Below are positions 51,916 through 61,450 of a stretch of 64,000 bases of DNA, piece after piece. Origin of the DNA: Leadbetterella sp964423865. Lineage in GTDB: Bacteria; Bacteroidota; Bacteroidia; Cytophagales; Spirosomataceae. The translations under genes were made by a program, and so were the position numbers. The stretch is taken from NCBI GenBank assembly GCA_964423865.1, contig CAYRGN010000003.1, positions 75,646 through 139,645 on the forward strand, written 5' to 3'. The notes beneath the pieces were generated by a model. The model had not been told where the DNA came from and did no database searches. It saw only the letters and a list, made by a program, of their open reading frames with translations. Each line of letters begins with the position of its first letter. The first letter of the stretch is position 1.

Positions 51916-52986
51916 ATGAAGAAAACAGCATTAATAGCTGCCCTGGCTTTATTGTCAGTAGCATGCGGAAAGAAAGAGGAAGAAGCGGAAGAAAAGAAAT
52001 TCTGCCTCGATGAATCGTTTAAAGCCCGGATAGAACTTTATACGGCGGAGCTCCAAACCGTTACTGAGGGGATCCACCTTACAGGCAGTGTGGAAGCCAA
52101 CCCGGACAAGGTGGTCAGTTATGTGCCCCTGGTGAGCGGGGTGGTGACCTCCACCTTTTTCTCTCTCGGCGACCGGGTAAGCCGGGGCCAGGTACTGGCA
52201 GAAATGCGGAGCACGGAGCTGAGCGGGATGTCGGCTTCCCTCGCCACCCTGGAAAGCAGGATCAGGGCCGCCCAATCCAGGCTGGCATCGGTGCAGTCGA
52301 TGTTTGACGACGGGCTTACCTCGCGGAAAGAGCTGGCCGATGCCATATCAGAGCTGGAGGTCTTAAAAGCAGAGAAGGCCAGAACAGAGAAAGATATGAG
52401 CCTCTACAGCGGAAATTCGGGGAAGGGCGTATTCCAGATCAAAGCCCCGGCCTCCGGGATCATCACCGAAAAAAGTATTAACCCGGGAGAGCAGATCGCT
52501 GCCGGCGGGGCCTCGCTTTTTACCGTCTCCGACCTCAATAATCTCTGGGTAATGGCCAACATTTACGCCTCTAACGTGAATAAGATCCACCAAGGTATGG
52601 ATGTAAGCATCACTACGCTGTCTTACCCGGATGATATTTTTAAAGGAAATATCTCGCAGATCTCGCCGGTGCTCGACGAGGATGCAAGGGTGCTGAAGGG
52701 TCGCGTGATCCTTCCCAATGCCCACTTTAAGTTGAAGCCCGGCATGCTTGTGGATGTAACGGCCTGGAAGAGAACCGGCAGGCAGGCCGTGGGTGTTCCT
52801 ACTTCGGCCATCGTGTTTTCGGATAATCAGTACTACGTGCTGGTATACAAGGATGATTGTCATATTGAAGCAAGAAAAATCACGGTAGAGGTCAAAAACG
52901 AAGACACTACTTTTATTTCGGAAGGCTTACAGGCGGGAGAGCAGATCATCTCTAAAAATCAATTGCTGATTTTTGAATCACTTTAG
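51916..52986 (+). CDS. RND efflux periplasmic adaptor (CzcB/CusB-like) lipoprotein
   Basis: The 356-residue protein has a lipoprotein signal (MKKTALIAALALLSVAC, Cys 17) and the membrane-fusion layout: barrel-sandwich half-motif (VVSYVPLVSGVVTSTFFSLG), a helical hairpin (SATLESRI-like to LADAISELEVLKAEKARTEK), second half-motif (IKAPASGIITEKSINPGEQI) and beta-barrel (KLKPGMLVDVTAWKRTG). It links the inner-membrane pump to the TolC-like channel. Four bases separate its stop from the pump ATG. Confidence 0.93.
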   Translation: MKKTALIAALALLSVACGKKEEEAEEKKFCLDESFKARIELYTAELQTVTEGIHLTGSVEANPDKVVSYVPLVSGVVTSTFFSLGDRVSRGQVLAEMRSTELSGMSASLATLESRIRAAQSRLASVQSMFDDGLTSRKELADAISELEVLKAEKARTEKDMSLYSGNSGKGVFQIKAPASGIITEKSINPGEQIAAGGASLFTVSDLNNLWVMANIYASNVNKIHQGMDVSITTLSYPDDIFKGNISQISPVLDEDARVLKGRVILPNAHFKLKPGMLVDVTAWKRTGRQAVGVPTSAIVFSDNQYYVLVYKDDCHIEARKITVEVKNEDTTFISEGLQAGEQIISKNQLLIFESL

Positions 52987-52990
52987 AAGC

Positions 52991-55900
52991 ATGCAGAAGT
53001 TGATTAAAAACATAGTCTGGTTTTCGCTGAAAAATTCCATCATCGTCTTTTTTATGACGGCCTTGCTGGTGGTGGCGGGGGTAATTTCTTATATCCACAC
53101 CCCGATAGAGGCCTTCCCGGATGTGACCAATACCCGGGCCCGGATCATTACCCAGTGGCCGGGAAGAAGCGCCGAAGAGGTGGAGAAGTTTGTGACGCTC
53201 CCTTTGATGAAGGAGATGAACACCATCCCCAAAAAGACGGACGTGCGATCGATCTCCCTTTTCGGGCTGTCGGTGGTTACCGTTATTTTTGATGACGCCG
53301 TGGAAGATTTTTATGCGCAGCAGTATGCCTCCAACCGGCTCCAGGGAGTGGAATTACCCGAAGGGGCCGAGGCAAACATCGAGCCGCCATACGGGGCCAC
53401 GGGGGAGATCTTCCGCTATGTGATCCGGAGCAAAAGGCCGGTGAAAGAGCTGACGGCCATCCAGGACTGGGTCATTGAGCGGGAGCTGGTGGCCGTGCCC
53501 GGCGTGGCAGATGTGGTCAGCTTTGGCGGGGAGGAAAAGATCTACGAGATCAAGATCAACCCGACCGAGCTGGCCAACTACGACCTCTCACCCCTGGATG
53601 TTTACGAGGCCGTTTCCAAAAGCAATATCAACGTGGGCGGGGATGTCATTGAGCTGGGAAGCCAGGCCTACGTGGTGCGGGGCGTGGGTTTGTTGGAAAG
53701 CATTGATGACATTGAAAACATTCTTATCGAAGTGAAGGGCAACAGCCCCGTTCTGGTCAGGCACGTGGCCCAGGTGGAGGTGGCGGCCAAGCCCCGCCTG
53801 GGTCAGGTGGGCCTGCAGGACGAAGATGACCTGGTTCAGGGGGTGGTGATGATGCTTCGCGGTGAAAATCCCGGTGATGTCATTCCCCGGCTGAAAGAAA
53901 AGATCGCTGAGCTGAATAACGATATCCTCCCCGGAGACGTAAAGATCGAGGCCTTTATTGACCGGACCGAGTTGGTCAGCGCCACCGTGAATACGGTGAC
54001 CAAAAACCTGGTGGAAGGGATCATCTTCGTTTCCGTGGTGGTATTCATTTTCCTTTTCAACTGGCGAACCACGGTGATCGTAGCTACCGTCATTCCGCTT
54101 TCCTTCCTTTTTGCCATTACCATGCTCCGGATTCAGGGGCTCCCTGCCAACCTGATCTCCCTGGGGGCTATTGATTTCGGGTTGCTGCTGGAAGGAACGC
54201 TGGTCATTGTGGAAACGGTTTTTGTGGCTATGGAGAAAAAGGCCCATGCGGTAGGAATGAAGCGATTCAACGCCATGAGTAAATCGGGGCTGATCAAACA
54301 AAGTGCGGGCAGCGTGGCCAAATACATCGTCTTTGCCCAGATCATCCTGATCGTGGCGCTGATCCCCATTTTCTCGTTCCGGAAAGTAGAGGGGAAAATG
54401 TTTTCCCCGCTGGCATTCACCTTAGGTTATGCGCTTCTGGGCTCGCTGATCCTGAGCATTACCTACGTGCCGGCCATGTGTAAGTTCATGCTGACACGGA
54501 ACATAGCGGAAAAGGAAAACCTGATCTCCCGTTTTTTCAAAAACAACTTATACCGGCTTTTCCAATGGAGTAACCGGCATAAAAGAGCCACCATCGGGGC
54601 GTTCCTGGTTTTTCTGGCCAGCTGCCTCACCGGCTTTATGTTTATGGGAACCGAATTTATTCCGAAACTGAATGAAGGGGCGCTTTATGTACGGGCCACC
54701 CTGCCGAATAGTGTGAACCTCCAGGAGTCGGTTCGCCTGGCGAAGGAAATGAAAGACCAGATCCGGGAATTTAAGGAAGTGAAATTTGTGCTGAACCAGG
54801 TAGGCCGGCCGAACGACGGTACCGATCCTACCGGCTTCTTCAATATTGAATTCCATATTCAGCTGCACCCCGAAAAAGAATGGGCGCGCCATATTTCTAA
54901 AAATGAGCTGATCGAAGAAATGCGGTCAAAGCTCGGCAGCTACCCCGGCATCGTGTTCGGATTCAGCCAGCCCATCCAGGATAACGTGGAAGAATATGTG
55001 GCAGGGGTGAAGAGCTCACTGGTGATAAAGATCTTTGGTGAAGACCTCTTCGAGCTGGAAAAATATGCCGGACAGGTGGCCGATGCCATCCAGGACGTGG
55101 AAGGTATCCAGGACCTGAACGTTTACAAAAACATCGGGTTGCCGGAGCTGCGGATCCAGCTTCACGACAGCAAGATGGCCCGGTACGGGGTGGATATGCA
55201 CGATGCCCAGGCCGTAATAGAAATGGCGATCGGCGGGCGTGCCGCTACGAAGTTCTTTGAAAACGAACGGATGTTTGATGTAAGGATCCGCTTCGATAAG
55301 GCTTACCGCGATAATGAGCAGAAGATCGGCGAGATCCTGATCCCGGCCAAAAGCGGAAAGAAGATCCCGTTGAAGGAGATCGCCACCATCCAATACCTGA
55401 CCGGGCCTGCTTTCATCTATCGGGAGGGCAGCAGCCGGTATATTGCCATAGGCTTCAGCATCGAAGGGCGCGATCTCGGCGGCACCATCGAAGAGGCCAA
55501 AGCCCGGGTAGCAGAGCAGGTGCATCTGCCGGGCAGGCACAAAATGGTGTGGGCGGGCGAGTTTGAAAGCAAAGAGCGGGCCACTGCCCAGCTGGCGGTG
55601 ATCGTACCGGCGGTATTATTGCTGATCCTGTTTCTGCTGTACTTCAATTTCGGCACCATAAAAGATACGCTCATCGCTGCCAGCACCATTCCTTATGCCT
55701 TTATCGGCGGCTTCCTGTCGCTCTGGCTTACAGGCACCGTTTTCGGTATTTCTGCCGGTATCGGCTTTATTATTTTATTCGGGGTAAATACCATCAACAG
55801 CATCATCCTGATTGCAGTTATGAAAGATAACCTGCGAAAAATGAGCCTGAAAGAGGCCATTGACCAGGGCGTTCATTCCCGGATCCGGCCCATTGTGATG

Positions 55901-56077
55901 ATCGCGCTCATGGGGTCGCTCGGGCTGCTTCCGGCGGCATTATCCACCGGCATGGGCTCGGAGATCCAGAAGCCGCTGGCCATCATGATCGTGGGCGGAT
56001 TGCTCATCTGCATGATCTTGTCATTAACGGTTTTACCCCAGGTGTTTTACGGGGTGTATAAACGGAAAAAGGGGTAA
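52991..56077 (+). CDS. Heavy-metal-type RND efflux pump (CzcA/CusA family)
   Basis: From the ATG (MQKLIKNIVWFSLKNSIIVF) the protein has 1028 residues, with twelve membrane helices and two large periplasmic loops. N-terminal IEAFPDVTNTRARIITQWPG and the TM4 segment LGAIDFGLLLEGTLVIVET place it in the HME branch. The proton-relay acids of CzcA (Asp 402, Asp 408, Glu 415 in the Cupriavidus protein) correspond to Asp, Glu, Glu here. Export of divalent cations such as zinc, cobalt or nickel is the likely role; the exact ion is inferred. The operon ends at a hairpin shared with the convergent gene. Confidence 0.94.
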   Translation: MQKLIKNIVWFSLKNSIIVFFMTALLVVAGVISYIHTPIEAFPDVTNTRARIITQWPGRSAEEVEKFVTLPLMKEMNTIPKKTDVRSISLFGLSVVTVIFDDAVEDFYAQQYASNRLQGVELPEGAEANIEPPYGATGEIFRYVIRSKRPVKELTAIQDWVIERELVAVPGVADVVSFGGEEKIYEIKINPTELANYDLSPLDVYEAVSKSNINVGGDVIELGSQAYVVRGVGLLESIDDIENILIEVKGNSPVLVRHVAQVEVAAKPRLGQVGLQDEDDLVQGVVMMLRGENPGDVIPRLKEKIAELNNDILPGDVKIEAFIDRTELVSATVNTVTKNLVEGIIFVSVVVFIFLFNWRTTVIVATVIPLSFLFAITMLRIQGLPANLISLGAIDFGLLLEGTLVIVETVFVAMEKKAHAVGMKRFNAMSKSGLIKQSAGSVAKYIVFAQIILIVALIPIFSFRKVEGKMFSPLAFTLGYALLGSLILSITYVPAMCKFMLTRNIAEKENLISRFFKNNLYRLFQWSNRHKRATIGAFLVFLASCLTGFMFMGTEFIPKLNEGALYVRATLPNSVNLQESVRLAKEMKDQIREFKEVKFVLNQVGRPNDGTDPTGFFNIEFHIQLHPEKEWARHISKNELIEEMRSKLGSYPGIVFGFSQPIQDNVEEYVAGVKSSLVIKIFGEDLFELEKYAGQVADAIQDVEGIQDLNVYKNIGLPELRIQLHDSKMARYGVDMHDAQAVIEMAIGGRAATKFFENERMFDVRIRFDKAYRDNEQKIGEILIPAKSGKKIPLKEIATIQYLTGPAFIYREGSSRYIAIGFSIEGRDLGGTIEEAKARVAEQVHLPGRHKMVWAGEFESKERATAQLAVIVPAVLLLILFLLYFNFGTIKDTLIAASTIPYAFIGGFLSLWLTGTVFGISAGIGFIILFGVNTINSIILIAVMKDNLRKMSLKEAIDQGVHSRIRPIVMIALMGSLGLLPAALSTGMGSEIQKPLAIMIVGGLLICMILSLTVLPQVFYGVYKRKKG

Positions 56078-56097
56078 TTGTTTTGCGTATAAAACTA

Positions 56098-56131
56098 AAT
56101 AAGGCTCTGGTTTCAGGGCCTTATTTTTTGT
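56098..56131. terminator. Terminator after the efflux operon
   Basis: AATAAGGC pairs with GCCTTATT, extended by four more pairs including one G-T wobble, loop GTTT, and followed by a T-run. It lies 20 bp after the pump stop. Confidence 0.8.
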
Positions 56132-56138
56132 AACCCAA

Positions 56139-57905
56139 TCAGGTCAGGAGCTGGAAGGCCACCACCTGCTGCTCCAGTTCCAGCAATTCCGCCATCATTT
56201 TTTGGCGGTAAGCCTCGGTCTGGTTGTAAATCCGGGGAATCAACTCCTTGTAGTACTGGATTCCGTTCTGCAACTGATCTCTGAATTTAGTCAGATATTT
56301 CGCCTTTTTTAGATCCTCTATATTGGTGCTGAGGTCTTTCCTAAGGTATTCGATATAAAGTTTTAACTCGTTGATAAATACATTGGAACGGGGTGTGTTC
56401 CCGAGCAGGTTGAGTTTCCCGTAGATATGCTGTACCATTTCTTCCAGGGAAAAACTCCCCGAAAAATAGGCAAGATTGGGGCCGGGACAGATGGCTACAG
56501 CCCGGCTTTCTTTCGGTTTCAGGATGTCGTTCGCCAGGTACGCGGAGGTGGCCAGACCTTCACATAAGCACGCTTTTTCGGTCACGGTATCTACTTTCTC
56601 CCGCAATTCGGCCGGGTCGGTAATTTCCTGCTCCAGTTGCTTGATTTTCAATGCCTGGTATTGTCGGGAAGCCGTGCAGATGGGTTCTGCCGTGAATTCG
56701 GTATTGGAAACCAGGAATTTCTTTACACAAGGACTGCCCGGCCGGCTTTTGGCAATTCGTTCCAGGCGCTGTTTCTCGGAAGTACTCGGACGGAAATTAT
56801 TGAAGGGAATACCCAGGGGCGAAGCATTGCTGACGTAAAAATCGTTAGGCGCCGCGTGGGTCAGGGCCTTCAGGGTTTCCGTATCTACCGTAGTGGCTTC
56901 GGGTACCAGTAGGAAAGGACTTCCCCATCCGGTAGCATCCATTTCGTAGTAGTTCAGAAGGAAAGCGTTTTCTTCGGCCGTACCTATTCCGCCTTGAACC
57001 GATATTCTCATCGGGGGTGGTTCCGGGCAGGGAATTTGCTTCGTCTCCAGCGCTTTGTGGTAGATCTGGAACAGTTCTTCCGTCATTTCCGTACGTTTGG
57101 TTTTAAACTCTTCGAGAATAGGGCCCAGCAGGTACCCCTCTGTGGCAAAAGCATGGCCGCCGCAGTTTAAACCCGATTCGATCCGGAATTCGGAAATCCA
57201 AAGTCCTTTTTTAGCTAGGAATTTCGCCTGGATCAGTGCCGAGCGAAAGTCGCTTACTTTCAGGATAATTTTTTTACGGAGCTTAGGGGAGGGGAAAAAA
57301 TCCGGGAAGTTTTCGAGATAACTGTAAAGCCGGGGGTTCATGCCGGCGGAAAGTACCACAGACGACTCCAAGTCGCTTTCGGCAAAGCCTTTCAACGCTT
57401 CGAGGGCATCGCTACCGGTTTCCTGTCCGGTCACGCTGTAGTTCATCTTATCTACTTTCGCCATAATATTGACGTCAACCGCACCCGTCGTAACCCGGTT
57501 TTTCAGTTCCTGCTCCCGCGTTTCCTTTTCACTGCCTTCCGGCATTTCCAGGTACTGCACATACAGACTTTTTAAGACCGAGGTGTCGGGAAGCAGTTCA
57601 AAATACCGGCGAAGGCTCCCGTTTTGCCTGAAACTCTCTTTTTTCAAGGCTTCCGTTTTTTCACGGATAAGGCGAAGCATCGTATTCAGGTAGGCCGTGA
57701 TTCTCCTGGAACGGTAACCCTCTTCTTTCACGGAAATGGGGGTGTAACGCCATCCCGCTTTCTCTGTATAAAATTTTCGCATCCGCTCCAGCAGGATGTC
57801 ATCTACGATAGAAGTAACGGATGAGATACCGAGGTGAGCGACTTTGATGGGGGTATCAACGGAAAAAGCCAGTCCTAAGACCGGGATATGAAATGTATGA
57901 GGCAT
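56139..57905 (-). CDS. Uncharacterised protein with nitronate monooxygenase/FMN-barrel-like motifs
   Basis: From the ATG at 57905 the protein has 588 residues (MPHTFHIPVLGLAFSVDTPI); an upstream ATG in frame would add a poor extension. Blocks such as KVAHLGISSVTSIVDD, ESGLNCGGHAFATEGYLLGP and RISVQGGIGTAEENAFLLNY resemble the barrel of 2-nitropropane dioxygenase/FabK-type flavoproteins, where a GGH and a GGIG-like loop bind FMN. The fold assignment is my inference. A Cys-rich middle (CICP-like KACLCEGLAT) and a long helical C-terminus are added. It is alone on its strand, so the substrate is open. Confidence 0.8.
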   Translation of the reverse strand: MPHTFHIPVLGLAFSVDTPIKVAHLGISSVTSIVDDILLERMRKFYTEKAGWRYTPISVKEEGYRSRRITAYLNTMLRLIREKTEALKKESFRQNGSLRRYFELLPDTSVLKSLYVQYLEMPEGSEKETREQELKNRVTTGAVDVNIMAKVDKMNYSVTGQETGSDALEALKGFAESDLESSVVLSAGMNPRLYSYLENFPDFFPSPKLRKKIILKVSDFRSALIQAKFLAKKGLWISEFRIESGLNCGGHAFATEGYLLGPILEEFKTKRTEMTEELFQIYHKALETKQIPCPEPPPMRISVQGGIGTAEENAFLLNYYEMDATGWGSPFLLVPEATTVDTETLKALTHAAPNDFYVSNASPLGIPFNNFRPSTSEKQRLERIAKSRPGSPCVKKFLVSNTEFTAEPICTASRQYQALKIKQLEQEITDPAELREKVDTVTEKACLCEGLATSAYLANDILKPKESRAVAICPGPNLAYFSGSFSLEEMVQHIYGKLNLLGNTPRSNVFINELKLYIEYLRKDLSTNIEDLKKAKYLTKFRDQLQNGIQYYKELIPRIYNQTEAYRQKMMAELLELEQQVVAFQLLT

Positions 57906-58119
57906 AAAGATCAAATTAAACGAATACAAATAACCCGGTAAAACACGGCTCAAAAAATGATCAGGGTCAGTTTAAGACCATCTTTGTAATGTGTAAATAT
58001 GATATGTGTCATACCGGCCTTTTCGCACCAAACTTCATCGGTTTCTGTTATTATACTATATTCATTTTAAAGATAAATCGCGAGGAGCTTGGAGCAATTG
58101 GCGCAGTAGACGGAACACC

Positions 58120-58256
58120 TATTCCCGGCTCACTACGAGGTTCTCGGAGCTACGCTCGCAAACTTCGTATTATCATGCTTGTTTGTGCTCGAACTGACAA
58201 TGGCAACACCCGTATTACTGTCACCCTGAGCTTGACGAAGGGCACTACTCGGAACT
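58120..58256. repeat. Dispersed repeat before the thioredoxin-like gene
   Basis: It contains GAGGTTCTCGGAGCTACGCT, CATGCTTGTTTGTGCTCGAA, CTGACAATGGCAACACCCGT and TGTCACCCTGAGCTTGACGA followed by GGCACTACTCGGAACTAA. An inverted relative lies at 63801-63925, and parts match the spacer before dnaB. The right end continues TATTTATACCTATG, so the gene start again follows a repeat end. 57906-58119 holds no gene I can support. Confidence 0.8.
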
Positions 58257-58269
58257 AATATTTATACCT

Positions 58270-58836
58270 ATGACATTTCAGGAATATCTCAATTATTTTC
58301 AATCCATTATTGAAAAAAGCAATGAAGAGCAGGTCGCACCCTATGACAATTCCGACTATATAGAATATACGCGGATGAACTGGGCAAGAATGAACCGTTG
58401 GTTGAAAACGGGTAAACTTTCGGAAGAATTAACGGAAGTGATCAAAGGCATAGCTAAACCACAAACCTGGATCATCATTACAGAACCCTGGTGTGGGGAT
58501 GCAGCGCACAGTGTGCCGTTTCTCCATAGGTTGGCTGAACTGAACCCTTTGATTCGTGTAGAATACGAGTTGAGAGACAGCGAACCGTTCCGGATCAACC
58601 AGTACCTGAGCAACGGATCTAAGTCTATTCCTAAAGTGATTTTCAGAAACACGGAAGGGCAGGATCTGTTCATATGGGGGCCGCGTCCGGCCGGATGCCG
58701 GGAAATCTATACCCGGCTTACCGCTGAAAAAGTCGATTTTGAAACCGTCAAAACCGAGATTCAAAAATGGTACAATGCGGATAAAGGAGTGGAGATGCAG
58801 GAAGAGCTGCTCAGAGAATTAAAAATTACGAATTAA
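58270..58836 (+). CDS. Thioredoxin-like family protein
   Basis: The 188-residue protein has a thioredoxin fold with TEPWCGDAAHSVPFLHRLAE (only one Cys of the usual CxxC, here C-G-D-A) and the cis-Pro region GSKSIPKVIFRN. It is of the cytoplasmic Trx-like group found in Bacteroidota and Firmicutes; redox activity with a single cysteine is uncertain. The final codons ATT ACG AAT TAA (Ile-Thr-Asn-stop) belong to a dispersed repeat, so the native C-terminus was probably replaced. Confidence 0.85.
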   Translation: MTFQEYLNYFQSIIEKSNEEQVAPYDNSDYIEYTRMNWARMNRWLKTGKLSEELTEVIKGIAKPQTWIIITEPWCGDAAHSVPFLHRLAELNPLIRVEYELRDSEPFRINQYLSNGSKSIPKVIFRNTEGQDLFIWGPRPAGCREIYTRLTAEKVDFETVKTEIQKWYNADKGVEMQEELLRELKITN

Positions 58837-59180
58837 AAATTACGAATTACGATTTTTCAATTACGAATTACGGGGGGCTTCGACCCTTCGGCAAGCTCAG
58901 GACAGGCTAAGCTCAGCCTGACAATGGGAACGCCGGTGTTACTTTCACCTTTACCGATGCTACCGTCACCCTGAGCCTGACGAAGGGCACGATGTCAATT
59001 ACGAATTACGCAATCGATTGCATTACTCGTAATTGATCTGCCCATTTGACTTCGTAATTCGTAATTTTTAATTCGTAATTGCCTAAACCCTCCCGTAATT
59101 CGTAATTTTTAATTCGTAATTGCCTAGCCCTCCCGTAATTCGTAATTTTTAATTCGTAATTGATCTTTAATTCGTAATTG
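58815..59180. repeat. ATTACGAATTAAAAATTACG and CACCCTGAGC repeats between convergent genes
   Basis: Several AATTCGTAATTTTTAATTCG units in both orientations surround CTTCGACCCTTCGGCAAGCT and TCACCCTGAGCCTGACGAAG. The array supplies the last codons of both flanking convergent genes. No gene or terminator with a T-run is evident. Confidence 0.88.
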
Positions 59181-59433
59181 ATTTCTTACTTGATTTCGGC
59201 TTCTTCTTCACCGGGTCATACCCAAATCCGCCCCAGGGGTGGCACCTGGCTATTCGCTTTAAGCCGAGCCATGTGCCTTTGATTACGCCCCACTCTTTAA
59301 TACTGCCAATCATGTAATGGGAACAGGTGGGGTCGTACCGGCAGGCGTTAGGCAGGAAAGGGGAGATGGCTCCCTGGTAAAACCGAACCAGGAAGATGAA
59401 AAATACACCAAGTGTTTTGTTTAGAAAATTCAT
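59167..59433 (-). CDS. yidD: Membrane protein insertion efficiency factor YidD
   Basis: YidD is a small inner-membrane-associated protein that aids insertion by YidC. The 88-residue product has the conserved YQGAISPFLPNACRYDPTCS, HYMIGSIKEWGVIKGTWLG and RIARCHPWGGFGYDPV. It is slightly longer than usual because the C-terminus (KKSITN-stop) runs into the ATTACGAATTAA repeat. It lies 44 bp after the acyl-CoA ligase on the same strand rather than next to rnpA/yidC. Confidence 0.95.
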   Translation of the reverse strand: MNFLNKTLGVFFIFLVRFYQGAISPFLPNACRYDPTCSHYMIGSIKEWGVIKGTWLGLKRIARCHPWGGFGYDPVKKKPKSSKKSITN

Positions 59434-59477
59434 ATTTCAGCATCATCCCCCGCGCCACTCCCTACTCCCTACCATTG

Positions 59478-61163
59478 TCAACTCCCTTTCAGCTCCCGGC
59501 GAAGTATTTTCCCCACATTGGTTTTCGGTAGGTCATCGCGGAACTCCACGTACTTGGGCCGCTTGTAAGCCGTCAGGTTCTCTTTGCCAAAAGCCCTGAT
59601 GCTTTCTTCGGTTAAGTCCGGATCCTTTTTCACTACAAAGATCTTCACCGCCTCGGTAGATTTGTCGTCTTCCACGCCTACACAGGCCACTTCCAGCACA
59701 CCCGGACATTGGGAAATAACTTCCTCGATTTCGTTCGGATATACGTTGAAACCCGATACCAGGATCATGTCTTTTTTGCGGTCTACAATCTTAAAGAAGC
59801 CATCGGACTGCATCAGGCCGATATCTCCCGTTTTAAAATACACTTTTCCGTCGGCAGGGTCGGTATAGAACACATTTTCGGTTTCGTCAGGTCTTTGGTA
59901 ATAGCCGCGCATCACCTGTGGACCGTGGGCGCAGATTTCCCCGATCTCGTCCGGCGCTCCCCATTGCCCGTCGTCTTTCAGGATTTTCATAATCGTAGAA
60001 GGGAAAGGCAGGCCGATGGTACCGATCTGCTGTCCGCCGTCTACCGGGTTTACCGAGAGTACGGGCGAGGTTTCCGACAGTCCGTAGCCCTCCGATATTT
60101 TACATCCGGTTACTTGGTGCCATTTTTCTGCTACGGCGGCCTGTAGGGCCATGCCGCCGGAAACGGTGATTTTGAGGGAGGAAAAATCCAGGGACCGGAA
60201 CTCCGGGTTGTTCAGGAGCGCGTTAAAAAGCGTATTCAGTCCGGGAAAAATAAAGATATTATGCTTTTTAAGGTCTTTGAGTAAGGCTTTTTGATCTCTT
60301 GGATTAGGGATGAGGATATTATGGAAACCCAGCTTCATCATGGCAAAGACATTCACGGTCAGCGCAAAGATATGATAAAACGGAAGGGCGCCGAGAATAT
60401 TCCTCGGGAGGTCGTATTTTAACGCGGGTTGAAACCAGAGGCTGATGCCCTCCATGTTGGCAATCAGGTTTCTATGGGTTAATTCGGCCCCTTTCGAGAC
60501 TCCCGTAGTACCGCCCGTGTATTGGATCAGGGCGAGGTCGTTCAGCCTCAAAGACGGCTTTTGGTAAGTAGCCGCTTTTCCTCTGGAAAGGGCTTCAGCA
60601 AAAGAAACGCTGCGGGGAAGACGATAGGCGGGAACCATTTTCTTCACCTTGGCCACCACGAAGTTCACGATCTGCTTCTTAGGAAAACCCAGCATGTCGC
60701 CCAGTTCGGTCACAATCACATGCTGGATTTGGGTTTCCCCGATAATTTTCTCAAGGTTAAACGCGAAGTTAGCCACAATCACAATCGCCTTGGCCCCGGA
60801 GTCCGTAAACTGGTGCTTCATCTCCCGGGGCGTGTACAGGGGATTGGTATTCACCACCACCAATCCGGCCAGTAGAGAGCCGAAAAGGGCTACGGGATAT
60901 TGGGTACAGTTCGGCATCTGTATGGCGATCTTATCGCCCGTTTGCAGTCCCAGGCTTTGAAGATACGCCGCGAAGGCGTACGCCTGCTCCCGGATCTGGC
61001 GGTACGTATGGGTCTTGTCCATGTAGGTAAAGGCCGGTTGATCCGCATATTGAGCAAAGCCTTCGTCCAGCAGTTCCAGAAGGGAAGGGTAAGCTTCGGG
61101 GTTGAGCTCGTAGGGAACGCCTTCAGGATAGTGCGCAAACCAGGGAAAATCGTTTTTATTCAT
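59478..61163 (-). CDS. Long-chain fatty-acid-CoA ligase (AMP-binding)
   Basis: The 561-residue enzyme adenylates fatty acids and transfers them to CoA. Motifs are complete: YTGGTTGVSKGAELTHRN (ATP/AMP binding), GYGLSETSPVLSVNP, YFKTGDIGLM, KDMILVSGFNVYPNEIEEVI and the C-terminal KTNVGKILRRELK with the catalytic Lys. Length and order match FadD. It starts directly after a leader element. The stop lies beside a GGTAGGGAGTAGGGAGT repeat. Confidence 0.93.
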   Translation of the reverse strand: MNKNDFPWFAHYPEGVPYELNPEAYPSLLELLDEGFAQYADQPAFTYMDKTHTYRQIREQAYAFAAYLQSLGLQTGDKIAIQMPNCTQYPVALFGSLLAGLVVVNTNPLYTPREMKHQFTDSGAKAIVIVANFAFNLEKIIGETQIQHVIVTELGDMLGFPKKQIVNFVVAKVKKMVPAYRLPRSVSFAEALSRGKAATYQKPSLRLNDLALIQYTGGTTGVSKGAELTHRNLIANMEGISLWFQPALKYDLPRNILGALPFYHIFALTVNVFAMMKLGFHNILIPNPRDQKALLKDLKKHNIFIFPGLNTLFNALLNNPEFRSLDFSSLKITVSGGMALQAAVAEKWHQVTGCKISEGYGLSETSPVLSVNPVDGGQQIGTIGLPFPSTIMKILKDDGQWGAPDEIGEICAHGPQVMRGYYQRPDETENVFYTDPADGKVYFKTGDIGLMQSDGFFKIVDRKKDMILVSGFNVYPNEIEEVISQCPGVLEVACVGVEDDKSTEAVKIFVVKKDPDLTEESIRAFGKENLTAYKRPKYVEFRDDLPKTNVGKILRRELKGS

Positions 61164-61318
61164 CTATATAAAAATTTAGCTGTAAGCCTTCAGTTATCAG
61201 TAGTCAGCCGGGCAGAAGGCCGCCCCGCGACGCTTTGCTTATTCATCAGGCGGTGGGTGTACCCAACTTCTGATAGTGGTGCGCCACCCGGCTGATAGCT
61301 GACAGCTCTTGGCTATTT
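61164..61318 (-). repeat. Leader element copy 7
   Basis: On the minus strand it begins AATAGCCAAGAGCTGTCAGC, then TATCAGCCGGGTGGCGCACC, GATGAATAAGCAAAGCGTCG, the hairpin GGGGCGGCCTTCTGCCC, ACTGATAACTGAAGGCTTAC and AGCTAAATTTTTATATAG against the ligase ATG. It is co-linear with copy 5. Confidence 0.88.
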
Positions 61319-61450
61319 TATGTTGTATAAGTACCGGCTAGGGTATCTGTATTTATTAAATTGCAATAAATGTAAAAATAGTAGGATTTTTTTAATTAGG
61401 GAAATATTTTGGGATTTCAATTTAACTTTATCCGACCAAATAATATTTTG

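Noticed and set aside
61409..61450. Upstream extension of the GH92 remnant
   Set aside because: The signal peptide begins at the ATG at 61451; preceding codons are AT-rich leader.
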